Positions 6,402-12,540 of a DNA stretch of 12,540 nucleotides are shown here, piece by piece. Positions within the stretch are counted from its first letter, which is position 1. Each line of letters starts with the position of its first letter. Source of the DNA: Deltaproteobacteria bacterium (GTDB taxonomy: Bacteria > Desulfobacterota_B > Binatia > UBA9968); NCBI GenBank assembly GCA_005879255.1, contig VBKY01000275.1, forward strand, positions 1-12,540, written 5' to 3'. The notes below the pieces were generated by a model. It had not been told where the DNA came from. It searched no databases and saw only the letters and a list, made by a program, of their open reading frames with translations. The position numbers and the translations under genes were made by a program.

Positions 6402-7742
6402 ATGGGAAAAACTGAAACGACGCTCGCGAAGTTTGCACTCGACTTCCCAACACAGGATATTCCAGCCGATGTCATGCATCTGGCCAAGCGCTGCGTGATG
6501 AATTCCTGCGGCGTCGCGCTGTATGCGACCCTGGACCCAGCTATCGATATTCTGCTCGATTTCTTGCGCGCGGAAGGCTGTGCCGCCGAAGCAACCGTGA
6601 TCGGCAAGGGATTCAGAACCTCGCCGCAAAATGCGGCCCTGGCGAACGGCTTTCTCGGCCATCTCGAGGACTACGATGATACACACACCACCGTGATTCA
6701 CCCCACCGCGCCTATTTTCCCCGCTGCCCTGGCGCTCAGCGAGGGGCGGACGGTTAGCGGAAGAGACTTACTTGGAGCGTTCGCCATCGGCGTAGAGGTT
6801 GCCTGTCGTATTGGGCTGGTGATTTACGCGCACTTCAGGGAAGGAGCGGCGCATTGGCACATCACTAACACATGCGGCGTACTCGGCGCCGCCGCTGCTG
6901 CGGGTCGTTTGCTCAAGCTCACCGAGCAGCAGATGGTTTATGCTTTCGCTATTGCAGGCACGCAAGCCTCGGGTGTCCGCGAAGTGTTCGGTTCCATGTG
7001 CAAGCCTTTTCATGCCGGTAAAGCCGCCCAGAACGGAGCAGTCGCGGCGATGCTCGCTCAGCGCGGCTTCACCGGCACCGATGGCATCTTCGAAGGCGAG
7101 CGCGGCTTGGTCGGCGTGATGGCTACGGGCCACGATATTACTGAGGCCACCAAAGATCTCGGCAGCCGTTGGGAATTACCTCAGACTGGGCTCAAGCCAT
7201 ACGCCTGCGGCCAGGCGAACCACGGATTTCTCGACGCGGTGCTTGCTCTCAGAAAGAAAAGCGGCGTCTCGCCACAGACCATCAAGCACATGCAGGGAAG
7301 CGTGCAACAGTTCGCGCCTGCGCTGGTGCGGCGGCGCCATCCGCGCACGGGCCTCGAATCGAAGTTCTGCTACTATCACTCGATGGCTGTGGCGATGATC
7401 GACGGGCAAGCGCTGCCGGCGCAGTTCACCGACGCGCGCGCTCTTGACCCTGCCGTCGGAGCGCTTAGGAACCGCATTGATTTCAGCGAAGACCCGTCGC
7501 TATCCCGCCGCGCCGCGGTTGTAACTCTCGAGCTAAGCGACGGCACTACCTATACAGAGACGATCCAGCACCCAACCGGGACGCCCGGGAATCCGATGAG
7601 CGACGCGATGGTCCAGGAAAAATTTAACGGCCTTGCAGCGGCGGCGCTCGGTGCCGAAAAAGCGGAAAAGGCGCAACGCGCGCTCTGGGAAATAGACAAG
7701 CTCTCGGACGTGCGCGAGGTGATGCCGTTTCTGACGAAATGA
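6402..7742 (+). CDS. MmgE/PrpD family protein
   Basis: A cytosolic protein of 446 residues in the family of 2-methylcitrate dehydratase, cis-aconitate decarboxylase and iminodisuccinate epimerase. The landmarks run in order: NGFLGHLEDYDDTH (82-95), HPTAPIFPAALAL (100-112), HWHITNTCGVLGAAAAAG (151-168), FGSMCKPFHAGKAAQNG (196-212), FEGERGL, and LKPYACGQANH (264-274). The residues known to form the active site in the decarboxylase have likely counterparts in D92/D93, H100, K201, K265 and H274. Length is normal for the family. The start at 6402 has GGAGG 6 nt upstream. The chemistry is probably dehydration, decarboxylation or epimerisation of a polycarboxylate; which one cannot be told. The neighbouring amidohydrolase and binding-fold genes suggest a catabolic module. 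Confidence 0.92.
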   Translation: MGKTETTLAKFALDFPTQDIPADVMHLAKRCVMNSCGVALYATLDPAIDILLDFLRAEGCAAEATVIGKGFRTSPQNAALANGFLGHLEDYDDTHTTVIHPTAPIFPAALALSEGRTVSGRDLLGAFAIGVEVACRIGLVIYAHFREGAAHWHITNTCGVLGAAAAAGRLLKLTEQQMVYAFAIAGTQASGVREVFGSMCKPFHAGKAAQNGAVAAMLAQRGFTGTDGIFEGERGLVGVMATGHDITEATKDLGSRWELPQTGLKPYACGQANHGFLDAVLALRKKSGVSPQTIKHMQGSVQQFAPALVRRRHPRTGLESKFCYYHSMAVAMIDGQALPAQFTDARALDPAVGALRNRIDFSEDPSLSRRAAVVTLELSDGTTYTETIQHPTGTPGNPMSDAMVQEKFNGLAAAALGAEKAEKAQRALWEIDKLSDVREVMPFLTK

Positions 7743-7866
7743 GCGGCGAGAATTTTGCTCTCTTTGCTTGTTAGTTGCTACGATTGCAACTATCGGAAAA
7801 GCAGGGTAAACGAGAATCTAACTGTTCATCAAAGATATCCTTACCTTCCTTTTACGGAGGTGCGTT

Positions 7867-8778
7867 ATGGCTTATCCGAAAATCAAAATGGAAAAACCCA
7901 GCGTGTATAACGGCTTGGATTGGCTCGTCGCACTGGACGAGGGCTTGTTTGCGAAAGAGGGGCTGGAGGTTGAACTGGTCGCGCATGGTGGCGAACGAGA
8001 AACCAACGTTAACGTCACGGACTGGAACAAGGTGCGCTCCAACGCCGGCCATGCGGAGGCTGTGGAACGCGGATCGGCAAATATCTTCAACGCCTGTGAA
8101 TGGGGCAATTATCGTAGATCGCAGGATACGGCAGTCGGTTGCCGGCAGCTTGGCAGGCGGGCGTCGATTGTCGCCGGCGCGGTTGCGGTGCCGCCGGATT
8201 CCGACATTTATACGCCACAGCAGTTGGCTAATAGAACTATCGCAGTGCCTTTTCATGCCGGGACGCATTACCTGACGCTGCAATTGCTGGAAGGCTTCGT
8301 GCCGCGCGACATGATCAAACTCGTCAGCAGCGGGCGGCCCTCGGAACGCTACAGAGCGATGATGAACGGCACGGTAGATGCCTGCAGCGTCCGTGAACCC
8401 TGGATTACGGTTGCCGAGAAGAACGGCTGCCGGCTGATTGTCCAAGGGTTTTACAATGGCACGGACACAGCGACACCGGAAATCAGCGTAGAAGCCTATG
8501 CTGCGATCAATCGGGCGCTCAGTGAGGCTGTACGCCGGATCAACGCGAACAAACGCGGATACCTGCACTACTTCATTGACAACGAGAAGGGAGCGGAGGT
8601 GAAAACATTGACCACCGACGACTTCAATCTCAACCGGATCGTGTTCATCGAGCCTGGAAAACCTATTCCTGAAGAGCAGTTAATGCGAACCTACCAGTGG
8701 ATGGTGAGTTGGAATCTGATCGATGAGGGCCATGAAGTTCAGGATCTCGTCAACACTCAGGTCATGGCACCGGCATAG
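7867..8778 (+). CDS. NMT1/THI5-like substrate-binding-fold protein without signal peptide
   Basis: A protein of 303 residues of the periplasmic-binding-protein type II fold. The start MAYPKIKMEKPSVYNGLDWL, then VALDEGLFAKEGLEVELV, matches the opening of NMT1-like proteins, and YTPQQLANRTIAVPFHAGTHYLTLQLLEG plus RAMMNGTVDACSVREPWITVAEKNG form the second lobe. The start at 7867 is firm, with GGAGGT 5 nt upstream. The N-terminus has no hydrophobic stretch and no signal peptide can be recovered upstream in frame. It may therefore stay in the cytosol, like the enzyme relatives with this fold (4,5-dihydroxyphthalate decarboxylase, THI5). THI5's cysteine-rich motif is absent. It lies 124 bp after the MmgE/PrpD gene on the same strand and may be its partner. 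Function unassigned. Confidence 0.82.
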   Translation: MAYPKIKMEKPSVYNGLDWLVALDEGLFAKEGLEVELVAHGGERETNVNVTDWNKVRSNAGHAEAVERGSANIFNACEWGNYRRSQDTAVGCRQLGRRASIVAGAVAVPPDSDIYTPQQLANRTIAVPFHAGTHYLTLQLLEGFVPRDMIKLVSSGRPSERYRAMMNGTVDACSVREPWITVAEKNGCRLIVQGFYNGTDTATPEISVEAYAAINRALSEAVRRINANKRGYLHYFIDNEKGAEVKTLTTDDFNLNRIVFIEPGKPIPEEQLMRTYQWMVSWNLIDEGHEVQDLVNTQVMAPA

Positions 8779-9181
8779 TTTCTCTTTCCTAAGATTATAG
8801 ATGACGGGCCGGCAGAAACGCTGGAATCGGTTGAACGATTTGATCGCCGCCGGATCGAACGCTACTCTCGCGCTTGCCAATCCAATTGTCGAGCGGATCA
8901 AAGGTTTTTGAACGTTTTGAACCTTGAACCATTGAGCGTCTCGACATCCGCCTGCTTGCCATGCTTCGTCCCGAAGAGAGTCGAAGACGGCGGCAACCGC
9001 GCCTATTGCGGCTGGAGCGCGCTCGGCTTCCGCTGAAACCTAAACGTTGGGCACATGAAGGCATCAACAAAGGTGCACCTTAAAAGGTTTCTGTGGGTTG
9101 GATACTGCTTCAGTTTAATCACTGCGGGTTTGATGCCCGCGGCTTGCTGAGTAAAGAGCGATTCCCAGACCTCTTAGAGTC

Positions 9182-9269
9182 CGTCATTCCCGAATGCTTC
9201 TATCGGGAATCCAGGCGAGAACGGAAACTGGACCCCCGATTAAAACATTCGGGGGTGACGCCTTTGGGA
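9182..9269 (+). repeat. REP-like palindromic repeat, copy 2
   Basis: The second copy of the element at 775-861, in the same orientation. It has ends CGTCATTCCCG and CGGGGGTGACG (9250-9260), the same two inner hairpins, and a nearly identical right half. The left hairpin differs (CGAATGCTTCTATCGGG against CGCATGCTTTAAGCGGG), with changes on both sides of the stem that keep pairing, which suggests the fold is conserved. Confidence 0.75.
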
Positions 9270-9302
9270 TGAATTTTGCGAAACTGAACCTCTACCTCTG
9301 GG

Positions 9303-9332
9303 TTGATAGGGCGTCATTTGTTATACGATAAC
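9303..9332 (+). promoter_or_regulatory. Weak promoter candidate with an operator-like palindrome
   Basis: TTGATA (9303-9308) and GATAAC (9327-9332) are spaced 18 nt apart and are a weak -35/-10 pair. The palindrome GTTAT-ACG-ATAAC (9320-9332) overlaps the -10. TTGTTATACGA (9318-9328) fits TNGTNNNACNA, the operator pattern reported for FCD-type GntR regulators. No regulator gene is in the window. Confidence 0.25.
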
Positions 9333-9396
9333 CGATGCCCAGCCTTTAGTTTGGGTCCAGATCGACGGCAATCTACGGGAATTGAGGCATAAGAAT

Positions 9397-10818
9397 ATGG
9401 CTGAAAAAAGCAACGTTGAAATTGGTGGGAAAATTTCTCGCCGCACGGCGCTTCGCAATATTTCTCTGTTTGGAGTGGGTTTGCCAATGGCTCAGATTAT
9501 AGGAGAGGGCAAGCTTCACGGGCAGACATCGGAATCCAAACCGGGAGGAGTCATGGTTGCCAAGCCGATATTTTCTGTTGCCGAGCGCGGCCGCCGGTGG
9601 GAAGCGGTGCGGCGGATCATGGCAAAGCCGCAGTGGAACCTGGACGCGCTGCTCGCACCTTCGAACGGCGATGGCGCGTATCCTCGCTACTTGACTCAAA
9701 TCGGCGGCCGTGGCGGTTCTGCGGATGTTGTTCTCCCGCGTGACTCTTCCAAGCCGGTCTATGCGTTCACCGGGTCGGGCCGCAACAAAAGCTTTTGGTC
9801 GAAGCGACTCACATCGTGGACCTCAGACGGAAAACTCGTCATCAACGACGGCGAAGGTTCCAAGCCGGTCGTGGAGCAACTCAAAGCCTTGGGGCTCAAT
9901 AAACCAGGGACGCGCATCGGTGTCGCCAAGCTTACCGGCAGCCGCTTCGATCCAGAGGGAATGGTTTCGGCGACCTATTTGGACAATCTAAAATCGGCTT
10001 TGCCGGGGGTTATGTTTCTCCCGGTTGAGAAATGGGGTTCAGATTCAGGCCCCATCGATGAGCCGGCGATGGTCAAGAGCGCGGAAGAACATGACGCGAT
10101 CCGACGCTGTGTGGCCGCGGGAGAAAAAGCGATTGAGACAATCGCCCGGGTAGCGCGTTCCTCGGCCAAACAACAAGCCGACATATGGTTTCCAACTTTT
10201 ACGGCGATGTTCGCGGAGACCGGCGAAGATCCGACTCGCCTGTCGATCTCGCTCGATGAAGCTTCGAATTCCACCCTCGGCGCTCCGGTGGATGACCCGT
10301 TGAAAGCAGGACAAATCATCAGCCAGGAGATCGATGCGACGGTGCAAGGCTATCGAGGGCAGGTCAATCATTCGATCTTTGTCGGCGGGGCCAACACGCC
10401 GGGATTCAATTACTACAAATCCGCTATGGAGGTCGCCATCAAGACGCTGCTCGACTCGATCGCCTTCATCGTACCGGGCAAAACTACCTGCGGACAACTC
10501 GTCGATCACTACGCTGCCACTGTGGGCAAGCTCAACTCTGATGATCAATCAGGCGTCGTCCTGCACAGCAGTGGTATCGGTAACCTGTCGCGGCCCCGCT
10601 TAGGGCCGGCAAATTCCCGGGGCGATTCCGACATCGTTCTGGTTCCAGGAATGACGTTCGACTTCAAGCCCGCCATCAGATTAAAACGGAATGTCAGCGA
10701 AGATGTCCGGCGGGAAAACCGCACCGTGCAGATCGGTGAACATTATCTGATCACGGACAAAGGTGCGGTCCGCTTGGGGAAAAGAGAGCTGAAGCCGATC
10801 ACAACGGAAGCGGTATAG
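9397..10818 (+). CDS. Tat-exported M24 (creatinase/Xaa-Pro peptidase fold) protein, metal ligands missing
   Basis: A protein of 473 residues. The N-terminus has a twin-arginine signal: S14-R15-R16-TALRN and a hydrophobic stretch ISLFGVGLPMAQII (22-35). A creatinase-type N-terminal domain spans about 60-220 and a pita-bread domain about 225-450. The five M24 metal ligands seem changed. The two Asp align with E311 and Q322 (around QEIDATVQGYRGQVNH). The His of HGIG aligns with S392 (SSGIG), the first Glu with about R399, and the last Glu of MxFxxEP with K424 (GMTFDFKPAI). It is therefore not a normal metallopeptidase; it may act without metal, as creatinase does, or be a binding pseudoenzyme. 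The start at 9397 has GAGG 9 nt upstream. It stands alone and converges on the Bat genes. Confidence 0.83.
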   Translation: MAEKSNVEIGGKISRRTALRNISLFGVGLPMAQIIGEGKLHGQTSESKPGGVMVAKPIFSVAERGRRWEAVRRIMAKPQWNLDALLAPSNGDGAYPRYLTQIGGRGGSADVVLPRDSSKPVYAFTGSGRNKSFWSKRLTSWTSDGKLVINDGEGSKPVVEQLKALGLNKPGTRIGVAKLTGSRFDPEGMVSATYLDNLKSALPGVMFLPVEKWGSDSGPIDEPAMVKSAEEHDAIRRCVAAGEKAIETIARVARSSAKQQADIWFPTFTAMFAETGEDPTRLSISLDEASNSTLGAPVDDPLKAGQIISQEIDATVQGYRGQVNHSIFVGGANTPGFNYYKSAMEVAIKTLLDSIAFIVPGKTTCGQLVDHYAATVGKLNSDDQSGVVLHSSGIGNLSRPRLGPANSRGDSDIVLVPGMTFDFKPAIRLKRNVSEDVRRENRTVQIGEHYLITDKGAVRLGKRELKPITTEAV

Positions 10819-10976
10819 ATAAGAATCGCCGTGCCAAGCAAAGAAGAAGATGACCACGAAGGAGGTCACGAAGAAGAGAAAAAGAGCTTAAGCACAAAGT
10901 ACGCAGAGATCTTCTATTTCAAACTCTTCCCTCAGCGATCTCGGCGCCTCGGCGGTGCAATCTCACGACAGAGACA
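10819..10976. other. Convergent intergenic spacer
   Basis: Between two converging genes. It contains GACCACGAAGGAGGTCACGAAG (10851-10872, in part a small inverted repeat GACC/GGTC) and a stretch at 10890-10960 resembling the AGCACAAAGTACGCAGAG and CTCGGCGCCTCGGCGGTG filler seen between genes of many environmental bacteria. No convincing hairpin with a T run was found for either strand. Confidence 0.45.
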
Positions 10977-11957
10977 CTAAGAAACTTCGATGAAATAGGG
11001 GATCGCGCGCAGGGCCACGCTGGCGGCGAGGAGACCGAGAGACGCCATCGCGAAGGGATAAAACCATGGGATTTGTTTGTCCAGTGTTTTTACCAGAAAC
11101 GTTCCCTTTTCGGTCTTGTTGATATCCGAGTAGGCGTTTTCAAGCTGGTGCGCGTCACGCACGTCGTAATACTTTCCACCGGTTCCTTCCACGGCGGCGA
11201 TCAATCTCGGCGCGTCGCGCACTTTTTCCACTTCAACGCCGATGAAGTGAATCTTGAATTTGTCCTGTATCGCCCGGGCGATGGCCTGGTAAGGGTCGCG
11301 TCCGGTGTTGTTCTCGCCGTCGGTTAGCACGACCATCACTTTTCCCTTGTCGGCTCCCTTGCCGTCACGCGCTTGTTTGCTGGCTAAGTCGAGAGAAGTT
11401 AGAATTCCTTCGCCAATTGCGGTTTGTCCTTCGCCGGCGAGAGTCTTGTTATCGACCATTTGCAAATAGCGCGTTACGTAGGATTCATCGAAGGTCATCG
11501 GCGCCACGACGTAGCCATTTTCAGAAAACACCACGACTGCCAATCGGTCGTCTTGCCGCCGTTGCAGGAAGTTAGCCATCGCTCCCTTGACGGCTTCGAG
11601 ACGGCTCTTTTCTTTGCTCTTGATCCCTTGCCTTTGCCGTTCCAACGCGCCCTTGAGATCAATGGGTTCCTGCATGCTGGACGACAGATCCATGACCAAG
11701 ATGATATCGAGGCCCTGTTTTGCCACAAGTCGTTCCGCGTACGGCAGCACAGGATCGAGCAGGGCGACCAGCAGAAACCCCAGCGCCATAAACTCGAAAA
11801 ACTTTGGCAGATATACCAGGCCGGAAGCCGGTCGAATGCGCGTTTTTAGATAAAGCAAGAGGGGATGCGTGAAGTAACTCTTCCGCCTTCGCCAGCGAAT
11901 CGCCAAAATAAGAAAAATGAGCGGAATGAAAATCCAGATCAGGTCGAGGAATTTCAT
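10977..11957 (-). CDS. BatA-like von Willebrand factor A membrane protein
   Basis: A protein of 326 residues of the Bat (Bacteroides aerotolerance) type. Transmembrane segments lie at about 4-20 and 55-70 near the N-terminus and 297-318 at the C-terminus, so the VWA domain (about 84-285) should face the periplasm. The MIDAS metal site is complete: D90-L-S92-S-S94, T179 in GQTAIGEG, and D213 in LTDGEN. Such proteins act with MoxR ATPases and DUF58 proteins in envelope or stress functions that are poorly defined. The ATG at 11957 is 3 nt after the stop of the upstream gene, whose last codons (AAGGGA) supply the ribosome site, so translation is probably coupled. No BatB-like gene follows; this is the last gene of the operon on this side. 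Confidence 0.9.
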   Translation of the reverse strand: MKFLDLIWIFIPLIFLILAIRWRRRKSYFTHPLLLYLKTRIRPASGLVYLPKFFEFMALGFLLVALLDPVLPYAERLVAKQGLDIILVMDLSSSMQEPIDLKGALERQRQGIKSKEKSRLEAVKGAMANFLQRRQDDRLAVVVFSENGYVVAPMTFDESYVTRYLQMVDNKTLAGEGQTAIGEGILTSLDLASKQARDGKGADKGKVMVVLTDGENNTGRDPYQAIARAIQDKFKIHFIGVEVEKVRDAPRLIAAVEGTGGKYYDVRDAHQLENAYSDINKTEKGTFLVKTLDKQIPWFYPFAMASLGLLAASVALRAIPYFIEVS

Positions 11958-11960
11958 TTT

Positions 11961-12540
11961 TCATCCCTTGAGACGCGCGCGATCAGCAAACTTGCCGAGA
12001 TCTCCCTGGACTTCATCACGCCAGCGCTTGCCCAACTCGGAGCCCTGCGGACTATAAAGCACCTGCTCGCACCGCTCCAGCACGGTTTTCACCGGAGCGC
12101 TCAAGCCGTTTTGTCCGCGGTGTATCAATACGCCCTCGATCTCTTCGGGGGTCAGACCTGAGGTATCGATTTCCAGCGACTCGTTCAGATAGTTGCGCAC
12201 GAATTGGGACACCTCGCCATAGTAACGGAGCTGATCTTCGGTGGACTCTCTGCCGATCCCTTGCGCTTTGCGCACGAAGTCCCGAAGCATCCGCTGTCGA
12301 GCGCGCCGGCTGAGACGACGTCGCACGGGCTTTTCCTCATGCGACGCGGCCCACAGGCGACGGGCCAACTGGATCAAAACGAAAGCCATTCCCGCAAGGC
12401 CGAGGGCAAACGGAACGATCCACATCTGAGGATTGATTTGCCAGATGTCCCTGCTATCACGCGGTTTCAAGTTGTCGGTGGTTAATGTAGAACGGAGACC
12501 AACTTTGGTCACCGGCACTGAGAAAGATTCCGCGAGAGTA
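11961..12540 (-). CDS. BatD/DUF4381-like membrane protein, C-terminal part (runs off the window)
   Basis: At least 193 residues are visible. The frame is open to the right edge, so the true start lies outside; the GTG at 12518 is internal or unlikely, as upstream codons (TLAESFS) read on naturally. Counted from that GTG, a pre-membrane segment with LKPRDSRDIW (18-27) is followed by one transmembrane helix at about 33-53 (WIVPFALGLAGMAFVLIQLA), a very basic cytosolic stretch (VRRRLSRRARQRMLRDF), and a helical C-terminal domain with YYGEVSQFVRNYLNESLEI, then GLTPEEIEGVL. That last pattern is the one seen in BatD/DUF4381 C-termini. It probably works with the BatA-like protein encoded 3 nt downstream. 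The exact family assignment is moderate. Confidence 0.72.
   Translation of the reverse strand, partial: TLAESFSVPVTKVGLRSTLTTDNLKPRDSRDIWQINPQMWIVPFALGLAGMAFVLIQLARRLWAASHEEKPVRRRLSRRARQRMLRDFVRKAQGIGRESTEDQLRYYGEVSQFVRNYLNESLEIDTSGLTPEEIEGVLIHRGQNGLSAPVKTVLERCEQVLYSPQGSELGKRWRDEVQGDLGKFADRARLKG

Larger units (their letters stand above)
8779..9396. other. Long intergenic region without a supported gene
   Basis: The 618 bp hold a short AUG-initiated frame (8801-8911, 36 codons) with no ribosome site, a TTGAACGTTTTGAACCTTGA-type filler (8908-8930), a stem GCGGG/CCCGC at 9124-9140, the REP-like repeat at 9182-9269 and a possible promoter/operator near 9303-9332. Small frames between 8930 and 9080 encode arginine-rich or low-complexity peptides that I do not recognise. 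It may contain a decayed gene, but none can be named. Confidence 0.5.

Noticed and set aside
6267..6701. Minus-strand frame of 144 codons over repeat B and the start of MmgE/PrpD
   Set aside because: It is built from repeat sequence and antisense codons of a clear gene.
7852..8568. Minus-strand frame of 238 codons
   Set aside because: Antisense shadow of the signal-less binding-fold gene, which has a strong ribosome site and family motifs.
8801..8911. Small frame of 36 codons after the binding-fold gene (MTGRQKRWNRLNDL...)
   Set aside because: It has no ribosome site or recognisable family and ends in filler repeat; it could be a relic but cannot be supported.

Overview
The window looks like a stretch of chromosome from an uncultured, moderately GC-rich Gram-negative bacterium. 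Orphan NMT1-type substrate-binding proteins, amidohydrolases, MmgE/PrpD proteins and degenerate metallopeptidase-fold proteins, in intergenic DNA full of short palindromic repeats, are typical of soil and subsurface lineages such as Binatota/Desulfobacterota-like 'deltaproteobacteria'. That placement is a guess from gene content. There is no rRNA or tRNA, and I see no CRISPR array.

Left part (1-3119, minus strand). An OsmC-like thiol peroxidase (161-694) has both redox cysteines and a strong Shine-Dalgarno sequence. After a 322-bp repeat-bearing gap come two closely spaced genes, read right to left. The first is a secreted NMT1/THI5-type substrate-binding protein (3119-2100). The second is a protein of the M29 aminopeptidase / 2,5-dihydroxypyridine dioxygenase fold (2081-1017), whose C-terminal metal-binding HxD motif appears to be RxE. 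A short divergent promoter region (about 3190-3280) separates this pair from the plus-strand genes.

Middle (3379-8778, plus strand). An alpha/beta hydrolase with a cysteine nucleophile (3379-4110) is followed by the most unusual structure in the window. This is a 721-bp group II intron (4265-4985) whose reverse transcriptase is reduced to an N-terminal stub. It is inserted inside a dispersed palindromic repeat. A second, uninterrupted copy of that repeat at about 6218-6379 is the empty site and fixes both intron ends to the base. Two CGAAAT motifs in intron domain I match the two TTTCG motifs upstream of the insertion, so the intron seems tuned to this repeat family. The two repeat copies lie directly upstream of an amidohydrolase_2 gene (5022-6173) and an MmgE/PrpD gene (6402-7742). 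A signal-less substrate-binding-fold protein follows (7867-8778).

Right part. A 618-bp gap carries a second copy of the palindrome found at 775-861. Next is a Tat-signal M24 (creatinase/Xaa-Pro aminopeptidase fold) protein that seems to lack every metal ligand (9397-10818). Converging on it is the end of a Bat (aerotolerance-type) operon on the minus strand: a BatA-like VWA membrane protein (11957-10977) and, 3 nt upstream of it, the C-terminal part of a BatD/DUF4381-like membrane protein that runs off the window.

Overall the 1-10818 region reads as accessory catabolic modules (binding protein plus hydrolase, amidohydrolase plus PrpD) with no ABC permease or ATPase, separated by repeat-rich spacers, next to a conserved Bat operon.
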